Source: Advenella sp. S44 (lineage in GTDB: Bacteria; Pseudomonadota; Gammaproteobacteria; Burkholderiales; Burkholderiaceae_B). From it: a DNA stretch of 64,000 nt. A program made the position numbers and the translations under genes. This document shows positions 56,935-64,000 of the stretch, one piece after another. Positions within the stretch are counted from its first letter, which is position 1. Each line of letters begins with the position of its first letter. Below the pieces are notes generated by a model. It saw nothing but the letters and a program-made list of their open reading frames with translations. It was not told the origin of the DNA and made no database searches. The stretch is taken from NCBI RefSeq assembly GCF_002810445.1, contig NZ_NEXS01000009.1, forward strand, positions 248,001-312,000, read 5' to 3'.

Positions 56935-57933
56935 TCAGCCCCGAATGGTAATGTTAGCGTCGGTAATGGTCTTGTGCCACTTGGCAATTTCATCGCTCAG
57001 AAATGTGCCGAACTCTTCGGGCGTCATTGGCATGGCCTCGGATCCGCTGCCATGCATTTTTTCAATCACACCTTTGTCATTCAACTGCACGTTCAGGTTT
57101 TCGTTGAACTGCTTCACAATATCGGCCGGTGTGCCCGCCGGTGCAAACAAACCGCTCCAGGAATAGGCTTCGTAGCCGGGCAAGCCTTCATCGGCAATGG
57201 GTGGTACATCGGGCGCCAGGTCTGATCGCTGGGGATTTCCCACGCCCAGTGGAATCACTTTGCCCGATTTAATGAACGGCAAGGCGGAGGTGGCATCGGC
57301 AAACATCAACTGTACCTGCCCGCCCACCAGATCCTGAACCGCCGGCGCACTCCCCTTGTAGGGCACATGCTGCAGCTCGATACCAGCCATGCTGGCAAAC
57401 AAGGCGCCGGCCAGATGCGTGCCGCCGCCGGTTCCCGAAGAACTATAGGCAATTTTGCCCGGTTGTGCCTTTGCCTGTGCAATCAGCTCCTTGACTGATT
57501 TGACCTTCAGAGAGGGATGGGCAATCAGTATGATCGGGAACCGCGCAACCGCGCCTACCGGTACAAAATCCTTCTGAATGTCGTAATCCAGGGATTGATT
57601 CAGGCTGGGTAAAATAGCGTGGTGAATGGCGGCAAAAAAATAATTGTACCCATCCGGTTTAGCCTGTGCCGACAGCCGGGCCCCCAGGATACCACCGGCG
57701 CCTGCGCGATTTTCAATAATGGCCGTCTGGCTCCATTGCTGCGTCAAGCCGTTGGTCACGATGCGTGCGGCCGTGTCTACCGGCCCGCCCGGCGCAAAAG
57801 GAACAATAAAACTGACCGCCTTTGCCGGCCACTGCGCAGCAAAAGTCACGGCAGATCGCAGGCTGTATACGGCGGCAGCGCCATAAAGCGCGGATTTGAG
57901 CAGTTGTCTGCGTTGCATCATCGGATTTTTCAA
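56935..57933 (-). CDS. Bug-family receptor with Tat-like signal
   Basis: I choose TTG 57933 because AGGAG lies 6 nt upstream; ATGs at 57921/57918 are alternatives. The product has 332 residues. The N-terminus MQRRQLLKSALYGAAAVYSL has a twin-Arg followed by x-L-L-K, close to the Tat consensus, unlike the plain Sec signals of the other receptors here. The mature part shows the Bug pattern: WPAKAVSFIVPFAPGGPVDTAARIV, IENRAGAGGILGARLSAQAKPDGYNYF, VPYKGSAPAVQDLVGGQVQLMFAD. Monocistronic and convergent with the two preceding Bug genes. Confidence 0.92.
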   Translation of the reverse strand: MKNPMMQRRQLLKSALYGAAAVYSLRSAVTFAAQWPAKAVSFIVPFAPGGPVDTAARIVTNGLTQQWSQTAIIENRAGAGGILGARLSAQAKPDGYNYFFAAIHHAILPSLNQSLDYDIQKDFVPVGAVARFPIILIAHPSLKVKSVKELIAQAKAQPGKIAYSSSGTGGGTHLAGALFASMAGIELQHVPYKGSAPAVQDLVGGQVQLMFADATSALPFIKSGKVIPLGVGNPQRSDLAPDVPPIADEGLPGYEAYSWSGLFAPAGTPADIVKQFNENLNVQLNDKGVIEKMHGSGSEAMPMTPEEFGTFLSDEIAKWHKTITDANITIRG

Positions 57934-58411
57934 AACAGTCTCCTTATTATCATGTTTGCAATGACATGATGTTCTTGTGGGTGCTGCAACGTTCAATTAT
58001 GCCGCCAGAATCTTCCATGCCCTGTTTTTTATACGTGAAGGATCCCCTCAGCAGCGCCTAAGACCGGCGGCTGCTATTGATGTTGTTGTTCCCGGCACCC
58101 TCTGTAGTGCACAAAATGCGGGTGCCACATTGAAATACTACATTCAAGCGCAAAGCAGAAAAATAAACAGTTCGACACCCGCTAAACTTTGTTACGCTTT
58201 CTCGGGCTGCTTCTCAGCCATTGCGCTTTTATAGATATGTCCATAATAGCTACCAATGCGGCAAATCAAGAATCGGCGCGTGGCCAATAATTTTTCATCA
58301 GTTTGATCGGTCAAAATCGGAATACTGTGCGCAGTCGCAAAGCGCAAGAATGACAGCCCTTGCCCTCCGAAGCACGATCACTCTATGTCCGCCCGGACAC
58401 AGAGATGCCAA
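57934..58411. other. Gene-less stretch between minus-strand genes
   Basis: Holds the promoter of the Bug gene and the end of the LysR transcript. Near its right end, CTCTATGTCCG-CC-CGGACACAGAG (58381-58404) forms an 11-bp stem with one mismatch, without a U tract, 8 nt past the LysR stop. No gene recognised. Confidence 0.5.
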
Positions 58412-59320
58412 CTAGCGCTCGCGCATCCGATTCGATACCTCAAGCAGATGACCAATGAATTTTTCTGCATATGCGGGCAGATCGCGTCCAGCCAGCCGGC
58501 AGACGTTGCGTTCACGATCGGCCCATTCATCGGTAAGTTTAATTATATGCAGGCGCGGCGCGCGGCTATAGGCGCGGGCGCATTCTATCGGCACGATTGC
58601 AAGGCCGATACCCGCATCAACCATGCGGCAGACGGCTTCGAAACTGCCGACATGCACGCGCTGATGCAAGCGCTTGCCCAGCTTATAGGCCTTGTCATCC
58701 AGAAACGTCTGGATGGCGCTCTCGGGATTGATACCGACAAACTGATACTGGTCGATCAGGTTGTCAAACGAAATTTCACGCAACTCTTTCAATGGATGCC
58801 CCAAGTGGGTGACGGCCACCAGTTCATCGCGAAACAATGGCACCACATCCAGCCCATCCAGGTTGACATTGCTGGAGACGATGCCAATATCTACCGATCC
58901 GCCACGGATAGCAGACACGATTTCCTTGGACAGTTTTTCTTCGAGCGCAATATCAATATCGGGGTTTTCGGCCAGGAAAGTGGACAAGGCTTCAGACATA
59001 AAGGAATGCGTCGCCGCCGTATTAGCCATGATTCGCAGTTTGCCTTTGATACCGGTAGAAAACGGCTGAAGCTCGGCGTGCATGCATTCCAGTTGCTGGA
59101 ACACCCCCTTGGCATACTTCAGAAAAACCTCACCGGCCGGAGTCACGCTCACACCTGTGACCTGGCGGATCAGCAGACGCACCTTGAGCGAATCCTCCAG
59201 ATTCTTGATACGGGCGCTGGCGGCCGGTAGGGAAAGAAACGTTTTTTCGGCGGCGCGGGTCAAATTGGAAGCCTGCCCAATATTGATGAACAGCTTGAGG
59301 TCGGTCAGGTCATAGCGCAT
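58412..59320 (-). CDS. LysR-family transcriptional regulator
   Basis: From ATG 59320 (MRYDLTDLKLFINIGQASNLTRAAEKTFLSLPAASARIKNLEDSLKVRLL) the product has 302 residues. The HTH has SLPAASARI where most LysR proteins have SQPAVSxxI, a trait of the CrgA/YbhD-like subgroup. Effector domain from about 90 (GKLRIMANTAATHSFMSEALSTFLAENPDIDIAL). An in-frame ATG at 59374 would add an unusual 18-residue tail. Divergent from the SDR/MaoC operon and its likely regulator. Confidence 0.9.
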   Translation of the reverse strand: MRYDLTDLKLFINIGQASNLTRAAEKTFLSLPAASARIKNLEDSLKVRLLIRQVTGVSVTPAGEVFLKYAKGVFQQLECMHAELQPFSTGIKGKLRIMANTAATHSFMSEALSTFLAENPDIDIALEEKLSKEIVSAIRGGSVDIGIVSSNVNLDGLDVVPLFRDELVAVTHLGHPLKELREISFDNLIDQYQFVGINPESAIQTFLDDKAYKLGKRLHQRVHVGSFEAVCRMVDAGIGLAIVPIECARAYSRAPRLHIIKLTDEWADRERNVCRLAGRDLPAYAEKFIGHLLEVSNRMRER

Positions 59321-59473
59321 CTTAAGCTTATACGAAGGGGGTAGTTGAGAAATACGAACAACGCTGTCCGCCATTATGGCCTATCATAAAATTGAACAGC
59401 AATACATAGTAATCCCTAAGCGGATCGACAGCCATGCTTCGGTCCCCATCAATGAAATTGACAGGAGAATCCA

Positions 59474-60388
59474 ATGAGCTCGATTGCAGAAGGTAAAGTC
59501 GTGATCGTGACCGGAGCTGGCGGCGGTATCGGCAGAGACATTGCAATCGCTTACGCCAAAGCCGGCGCCAAAGTGGTGGTAAACGATATTGGTGTCTCGT
59601 TAAGCGGCCAGGGCGGAACTGACGGCCCCGCACATGCTGTGGTTGAGGAAATAACTGCAGCAGGCGGCACCGCCGTACCCAGCTCCGACAGTGTCGCCGG
59701 CTATGAATCGGCCAGCCAGATTGTGCAAACGGCCATGGATCACTTCGGGCGTGTTGATATTGTGGTCAATAATGCGGGCAACCTGCGCGATCGCCTCTTT
59801 CATAAAATGAACGAGGAAGAATGGCGCCAAGTCATTGATGTGCACCTGCATGGCACGTTTTTTGTCAGCCGCGCTGCGGCCCCCTACTTTCGTGAACAGG
59901 AGTCGGGCGCCTACGTACACATGACCTCGACATCGGGGCTGATCGGCAATTTGGGTCAGTCCAACTATTCCGCTGCAAAGCTGGGCATCGTCGCCCTGTC
60001 CAAGTCTATTGCACTTGACATGGCTCGCTATAACGTCAGGTCCAATTGCATAGCGCCGTTTGCCTGGAGCCGCATGACCAGCTCCATTCCGGCAGAAACG
60101 CCCGAAGAAAAAGCGCGGGTGCAGAAATTACAGAAAATGGAAACGCATAAAGTTGCGCCAATGGCCGTCTATCTGGGCAGCGATGCTGCGGCAGAAGTCA
60201 CCGGGCAGATTTTTGGCGTGCGAGCCAATGAAATTTTGCTGTTTAGCCAGCCACGTCCGGTGCGCTCTGTTCACATGTCGGACGGCTGGACCCCGGAGCT
60301 GATCGCCCAGATTGCCATTCCCGCCATGCAGGGCCAGTTTCACAAACTGGAACGATCGCCCGACGTGATTAACTGGGATCCCATCTGA
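59474..60388 (+). CDS. Short-chain dehydrogenase (3-hydroxyacyl-CoA dehydrogenase type)
   Basis: 304 residues of the SDR family with the larger insert typical of peroxisomal multifunctional-protein-like dehydrogenases: VTGAGGGIGRDIAIAYAKAGAKVVVNDIGVSLSGQGGTDGPAHAVVEEI, NNAGNLRDRLFHKM, and catalytic Ser (TSTSGLIG) and YSAAK. The C-terminal extension (VTGQIFGVRANEILLFSQPRPVRSVHM) also fits that subgroup. It oxidises a 3-hydroxyacyl-CoA. AGGAG lies 6 nt before the ATG. It pairs with the MaoC-type hydratase 17 nt downstream, making a beta-oxidation unit of hydratase plus dehydrogenase. Confidence 0.92.
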   Translation: MSSIAEGKVVIVTGAGGGIGRDIAIAYAKAGAKVVVNDIGVSLSGQGGTDGPAHAVVEEITAAGGTAVPSSDSVAGYESASQIVQTAMDHFGRVDIVVNNAGNLRDRLFHKMNEEEWRQVIDVHLHGTFFVSRAAAPYFREQESGAYVHMTSTSGLIGNLGQSNYSAAKLGIVALSKSIALDMARYNVRSNCIAPFAWSRMTSSIPAETPEEKARVQKLQKMETHKVAPMAVYLGSDAAAEVTGQIFGVRANEILLFSQPRPVRSVHMSDGWTPELIAQIAIPAMQGQFHKLERSPDVINWDPI

Positions 60389-60405
60389 TTACCCGGAGTG
60401 TGCGT

Positions 60406-61272
60406 ATGCCACTGGATTACCAACGTATCAAAAACTGGCCTTTTGTCGACACGCGTCATCGCTACACGCAACGCGACAGCATTTTGTACGCAGTGGGTAT
60501 CGGGCTGGGTTCGGACCCGCTAGACCCATTCCATTTGCAATTTGTCTATGAGAAGCAGTTGCAGGCATTTCCCACCATGAGCAGCATCCTGTGCTATCCG
60601 GGCTTCTGGATGCAGGATCCGGCGACCGGCATCAACTGGGTCAAGCTGGTGCATGGCGAACAACGCAGCACCTGGCACAAGCCACTGGCTGCCGAAGGCG
60701 TACTGACAGGAAAAACCCATATTTCGCATGTCATCGACAAGGGCCCGGACAAGGGTGCATTGGTAGTTGCCGAACGCAATATGTACGATGAAGATAATAC
60801 ACTTGTGGCAACCATCCAGCAAACAACATTCTGCCGCGCCGACGGCGGTTTCGGAAATGGCGATGCCACCTTGGCTGCCCTGCCGAGCATGCCGCAACGC
60901 AGGCCGGACCATCAGCGCCGCATCCCGGTCGCACCCAATGCGGCGATCGTGTACCGGCTCAATGCAGACCCGAACCCGTTGCATATTGATCCACAGGTCG
61001 CCACTGCCGCCGGGTTCGAGCGACCGATACTGCACGGGCTGAGTACTTACGGTCATGTCGCAAGAGCGATAGTCCAGGACTGCTGCGATAATGACCCGGC
61101 CCGCCTGTATCGCTTCGATGTCCGTTTTTCGGCGCCGGTGTACCCGGGCGAGACGCTGCTATGCGATATCTGGCAGGAAGGCTCGGCCCAGATCCACTTT
61201 CAGGCCAGGGTAAAAGAACGCAATGTCACGGTATTGAGTCACGGCTATGCCGCCCTGCGTCGCAACCCATAA
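60406..61272 (+). CDS. MaoC-family (R)-enoyl-CoA hydratase
   Basis: From ATG 60406 (GGAG 8 nt upstream) the product has 288 residues: two hot-dog halves as in hydratase-2 proteins. The second half carries the catalytic motif YRLNADPNPLHIDPQVATAAGFERPILHGLSTYGHVARAI with Asp and His. It hydrates 2-enoyl-CoA to (R)-3-hydroxyacyl-CoA. The preceding gene encodes the matching dehydrogenase, as in eukaryotic multifunctional enzyme 2, in which both domains are fused. Ends before a bidirectional terminator. Confidence 0.94.
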   Translation: MPLDYQRIKNWPFVDTRHRYTQRDSILYAVGIGLGSDPLDPFHLQFVYEKQLQAFPTMSSILCYPGFWMQDPATGINWVKLVHGEQRSTWHKPLAAEGVLTGKTHISHVIDKGPDKGALVVAERNMYDEDNTLVATIQQTTFCRADGGFGNGDATLAALPSMPQRRPDHQRRIPVAPNAAIVYRLNADPNPLHIDPQVATAAGFERPILHGLSTYGHVARAIVQDCCDNDPARLYRFDVRFSAPVYPGETLLCDIWQEGSAQIHFQARVKERNVTVLSHGYAALRRNP

Positions 61273-61340
61273 TCGGCTTGGCTCATCCGGTGGAGCACAC
61301 ACGCAACGAATGATGCCATTTACCAGACAGCGAATCATAA

Positions 61341-61366
61341 AAAATGCCGGACAATGCCGGCATTTT
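61341..61366. terminator. Bidirectional terminator between maoC-like gene and uppP
   Basis: AAAATGCCGG (61341-61350) ACAATG CCGGCATTTT (61357-61366) is a perfect 10-bp stem with A and T runs on the two sides, serving both convergent genes. Confidence 0.85.
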
Positions 61367-61385
61367 CCAAAAGCTTGCATGCAAG

Positions 61386-62240
61386 CTACGCGACCTGGTT
61401 CCAGGCCCAGAATGCCACGATAATGCCAAAGACGATTCGATACCAGCCAAACGGCCGATAGGACGCGCTGGACAGAAAGCGCATCAGGGCCCGCACCACA
61501 ATCAGCGCGCTGATATAAGCCGCGATAAAGCCCAGCACGACAGCCAGCAAATTACTCTGGGTCAGCTCGCCACCGTGCTTGTACAGGCTCAATACCGTCG
61601 CGGCAATCATGGTGGGCATGGCCAGAAAAAACGAAAACTCGGTAGCCGTCTTGCGGTGGATGCCTGCCATCATACCGGAAATAATGGTTGCACCCGAACG
61701 CGATGTTCCCGGGATCATGGCCAGGCACTGGGCAAAACCGACAACCAGCGCCTGCCTCCAGGTGATGTCGTCCAGGCTTTTGGTAAGATGGGCCAGCTCA
61801 TGGTCCTGCAAGGTGGTGTGCTTGGCCATGGATGGACGACGTTCCACCCACAGCATGATCACGCCACCGACCACCAGGGTAAATGCATAAATCATGAATC
61901 GGCCATCAAGCAGCCGATTGACCTGTTCAATCAGCATCAGGCCGATAATCGCCGCAGGCAAAAAGGCAATAATCAGATTCATGGTAAACCGCTGCTCGGC
62001 CCGGTTACCGGTAAATGTGCCCACAATGACTTCGCGCAGGCGCTGGCGGTATAACCACATCACCGCCAGGATAGACCCCAGCTGGATAACGATCTCATAA
62101 ACCTTGAATTGTCCGGAATCAAAGTTAATCCAGTCTCCCAGAATCAACAGATGGGCTGTACTGGAAATCGGCAGAAATTCAGTTATCCCTTCGACAATGC
62201 CCAGAACGACAGCTTTAAACAGGTACCACACTTGATCCAT
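61386..62240 (-). CDS. uppP: Undecaprenyl-diphosphatase (BacA type)
   Basis: From ATG 62240 (GGAG 10 nt upstream) the product has 284 residues with about 8 membrane segments. It removes a phosphate from undecaprenyl pyrophosphate to recycle the lipid carrier for peptidoglycan and surface polysaccharide. The two signature motifs are complete: GIVEGITEFLPISSTAHLLI near residues 14-33 and IPGTSRSGATIISG. Its stop lies just past a bidirectional terminator. It is 28 nt downstream of suhB on the same strand and probably shares its transcript. Confidence 0.96.
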   Translation of the reverse strand: MDQVWYLFKAVVLGIVEGITEFLPISSTAHLLILGDWINFDSGQFKVYEIVIQLGSILAVMWLYRQRLREVIVGTFTGNRAEQRFTMNLIIAFLPAAIIGLMLIEQVNRLLDGRFMIYAFTLVVGGVIMLWVERRPSMAKHTTLQDHELAHLTKSLDDITWRQALVVGFAQCLAMIPGTSRSGATIISGMMAGIHRKTATEFSFFLAMPTMIAATVLSLYKHGGELTQSNLLAVVLGFIAAYISALIVVRALMRFLSSASYRPFGWYRIVFGIIVAFWAWNQVA

Positions 62241-62268
62241 AATAACGGGCTCCGAACCGCACAACAAT

Positions 62269-63063
62269 TTACTGCTTCAGCGAGATAAGCATTTGGGTGA
62301 AGATTTTGGGGCTGGCCGCCAGCACATTGCCGGTTTGTTGCCAGGTTTGTTCCCCTTCGAAATCGGCGACCAGACCACCCGCCTCAAGAATCAGCAGGCT
62401 GCCCGCCGCCAGATCCCAGGGTTTGAGATGGACACCGCAGTAGCCATCGAAGCGACCGGCGGCGACATAGGCCAGTTCCAGCACGGTCGCACCAAGCCGG
62501 CGAAAACCCGAACATTCGTCGACCAGGCCGTAGTAACGCTCGGCGCCCTTGCGATTGGAACCGGAAACCGAAGGGAAACGGCCGGAGATTAGCGCGTCTG
62601 AAAAACGGGTGCGGTTGCCGACCCGTACGCGGCGATCATTCAGGAACGCGCCACCTCCGCGGGTGGCGGTAAACATTTCATTGCGGGCCGGATCGTACAC
62701 AACCGCCTGCGTGACAACGCCCTTGTGCAAAAGCGCGATGGATACTGCATAGTTGGGGAATCCATGAACAAAATTGGTCGTGCCATCCAGCGGGTCGACA
62801 ACCCACTGGTACTCGGGCATTTCGTTTTCTTTATCCTTGGCGCCGGGAATATGACCGGACTCTTCACCCAGGAAGGCGTGATCCGGGTAAGCGTCGCGTA
62901 ACACCTCTATAACCGCCTGTTCTGCGTTCCGATCGACTTCGGTAACATAATCGTTGGGGCCTTTACGCGCAATCTGAATTTTGTCCAGATCGAGACTGCC
63001 GCGATTAATAATGGCGCCGGCACGGCGAGCGGCACGTACGGCGATGGTGAGCATGGGGTGCAT
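62269..63063 (-). CDS. suhB: Inositol-1-monophosphatase family protein
   Basis: From ATG 63063 (TGGAAAG upstream) the product has 264 residues: [40 protein letters not shown], metal ligands Glu in FLGEESG, Asp in [23 protein letters not shown], and Asp in [18 protein letters not shown]. SuhB hydrolyses inositol monophosphate and in E. coli also joins the rRNA antitermination complex. It is divergent from trmJ, a conserved arrangement. An upstream in-frame codon at 63156 lacks the family N-terminus. Confidence 0.94.
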   Translation of the reverse strand: MHPMLTIAVRAARRAGAIINRGSLDLDKIQIARKGPNDYVTEVDRNAEQAVIEVLRDAYPDHAFLGEESGHIPGAKDKENEMPEYQWVVDPLDGTTNFVHGFPNYAVSIALLHKGVVTQAVVYDPARNEMFTATRGGGAFLNDRRVRVGNRTRFSDALISGRFPSVSGSNRKGAERYYGLVDECSGFRRLGATVLELAYVAAGRFDGYCGVHLKPWDLAAGSLLILEAGGLVADFEGEQTWQQTGNVLAASPKIFTQMLISLKQ

Positions 63064-63174
63064 AGCTTTCCAGACTTCGGTTGAGTAGTAAAATAGGCAT
63101 TTTAATGGACAATAATGCAGACTTCTGCAAATCCATTCATTTCTGTCCATATTCATGGCGTTCTAAGGAATTTT

Positions 63175-64000
63175 ATGTCACCGTTGCATACCCGGGTCCG
63201 TTTTATCATGGTGTCGCCGACCCACCCCGGCAATGTGGGCTCCGCCGCAAGAGCACTCAAAAACATGGGGTTTGCCGATCTTGTTCTGGTTAACCCGAAA
63301 GATCGCGACATACTTTTCTCTGAAGAAGCACAGGCCCTGGCCAGCGGCGCAACCGATATCCTGGAGTCTGCGCGTATCGCTCCCGACCTTGACACGGCGC
63401 TAACGGGCATTACCCTGGCCTTTGCGCTGACCGCCCGCAGCCGCGACATGGGCCCCCCTCCCCTGGACATCCGTCAGACGGCCCAGCTCTCTCGCACGCA
63501 CCTGCACAATCACGCCGATACGCAAATTGCGATTGTCCTGGGCACAGAGCGAACCGGACTGGACAATGACGATATCAGCCGCTGCCACCGCATCTGTCAT
63601 ATCCCAGCCAACCCTTTGTACAGCTCATTGAACGTATCGCAGGCATTGCTGCTGGCGGCCTGGGAACTGAATTACGCCATGCAGGCCGCGCCAGCGGCAT
63701 GGCATGCCGGCGCGGCAACGGCAACGACAACGACAGCGGTATCAGCCCCGATAACACTGTCCGCCGGCGCCGTCTCTTCCGGCAACGAAACATCAGCCCA
63801 GCACCCCGCGCCACCCGTGTCTACGCTGATTCCGGGTAGTTCAAGTGTGCCCGATCGCGATTATGCCCCTGCCGAAAAGGTAGAGGCATTCATCAATCAC
63901 TGGGAAAGCGCACTGATCGGGATTGATTTTCTGAATCCAAACCATCCGAAAAAGCTGATGCCGCGCATGCGCTATATGTTTACCCGCATTCACATGACGC
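63175..64000 (+). CDS. trmJ: tRNA (cytidine/uridine-2'-O-)-methyltransferase TrmJ, partial (runs off right edge)
   Basis: Translation from ATG 63175 (AAGGAA 5 nt upstream) stays open to the edge, 275 residues so far. The SPOUT knot motifs are VSPTHPGNVGSAARALKNMGF, LGTERTGLDNDD and NPLYSSLNVSQALLLAAWEL. TrmJ methylates the 2'-OH of position 32 in tRNA anticodon loops. Between the SPOUT domain and the C-terminal dimerisation segment (VEAFINHWESALIGIDFLNPNHPKKLMPRMRYMF) lies a linker of about 65 residues rich in Ala, Thr, Ser and Pro, longer than in E. coli. The end of the protein is outside the window. Confidence 0.93.
   Translation, partial: MSPLHTRVRFIMVSPTHPGNVGSAARALKNMGFADLVLVNPKDRDILFSEEAQALASGATDILESARIAPDLDTALTGITLAFALTARSRDMGPPPLDIRQTAQLSRTHLHNHADTQIAIVLGTERTGLDNDDISRCHRICHIPANPLYSSLNVSQALLLAAWELNYAMQAAPAAWHAGAATATTTTAVSAPITLSAGAVSSGNETSAQHPAPPVSTLIPGSSSVPDRDYAPAEKVEAFINHWESALIGIDFLNPNHPKKLMPRMRYMFTRIHMT

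Noticed and set aside
61344-62054. 236-residue antisense frame over uppP
   Set aside because: Shadow of the membrane protein gene; the composition is a reverse image of hydrophobic codons.

Overview
The window looks like the chromosome of a betaproteobacterium of the Burkholderiales, most likely Alcaligenaceae (Bordetella/Achromobacter/Advenella group). I infer this from six Bug-type (TctC) tripartite tricarboxylate receptors, the housekeeping blocks cysS / HhH-GPD glycosylase / accA / tilS and suhB / trmJ, and the many LysR-controlled catabolic operons. The genus is not proven.

Positions 1 to about 17.85 kb are visibly A+T-richer and look like acquired or island DNA. They hold a two-component system cut by the window edge, an IS66-type orfA remnant, and a TetR / DsbA-like / YdhR-like module with a perfect palindromic operator. 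Next come a LysR/epimerase pair, PEP carboxylase, a histidinol-dehydrogenase-family (HpsN-like) enzyme with a divergent LacI regulator and a LacI-type operator, and an MHS transporter. A complete IS3-family element sits between two genes that are each cut off at its ends (transporter 5' end, aldehyde dehydrogenase 3' end), so it marks a deletion. A zinc alcohol dehydrogenase with a divergent LysR gene and a decayed LysR fragment follow. The region ends at the 3' part of a tRNA-Arg(ACG) gene with its terminator, the expected footprint of site-specific integration at a tRNA.

From 18.4 to 23.1 kb lie tctBA membrane genes of a tripartite tricarboxylate transporter without an adjacent tctC receptor, followed by a convergent TctDE-like two-component system. 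From 24.2 to 43.7 kb there are accessory catabolic operons, several with their own Bug receptor: LysR / Bug / enolase-superfamily enzyme / D-2-hydroxyacid dehydrogenase; LysR / two SDRs / carboxymuconolactone-decarboxylase-like protein / Bug; IclR / Bug / enoyl-CoA hydratase / NDP-forming acyl-CoA synthetase. Between them sit catalase, a glutathionyl-hydroquinone reductase, an MFS transporter, a GNAT acetyltransferase and a GST.

From 43.8 to 50.3 kb is a housekeeping block: tilS, accA, DNA glycosylase and cysS on the minus strand, then a TPR protein, a cyclophilin with an unusual signal-peptide-plus-internal-start structure, and lpxH on the plus strand. From 50.3 to 61.3 kb lies an acyl-CoA/ketoacid block (PaaG-like hydratase, DUF35 plus thiolase, CoA-transferase A/B, three Bug receptors, LysR, SDR, MaoC). 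Housekeeping resumes with uppP, suhB and trmJ, the last running off the right edge. I found no CRISPR array, phage or convincing unknown defence system. The strongest unusual signals are the tRNA-Arg island boundary, the IS3-mediated deletion, the TetR operator pair and the ppiA/ppiB-like chimera.
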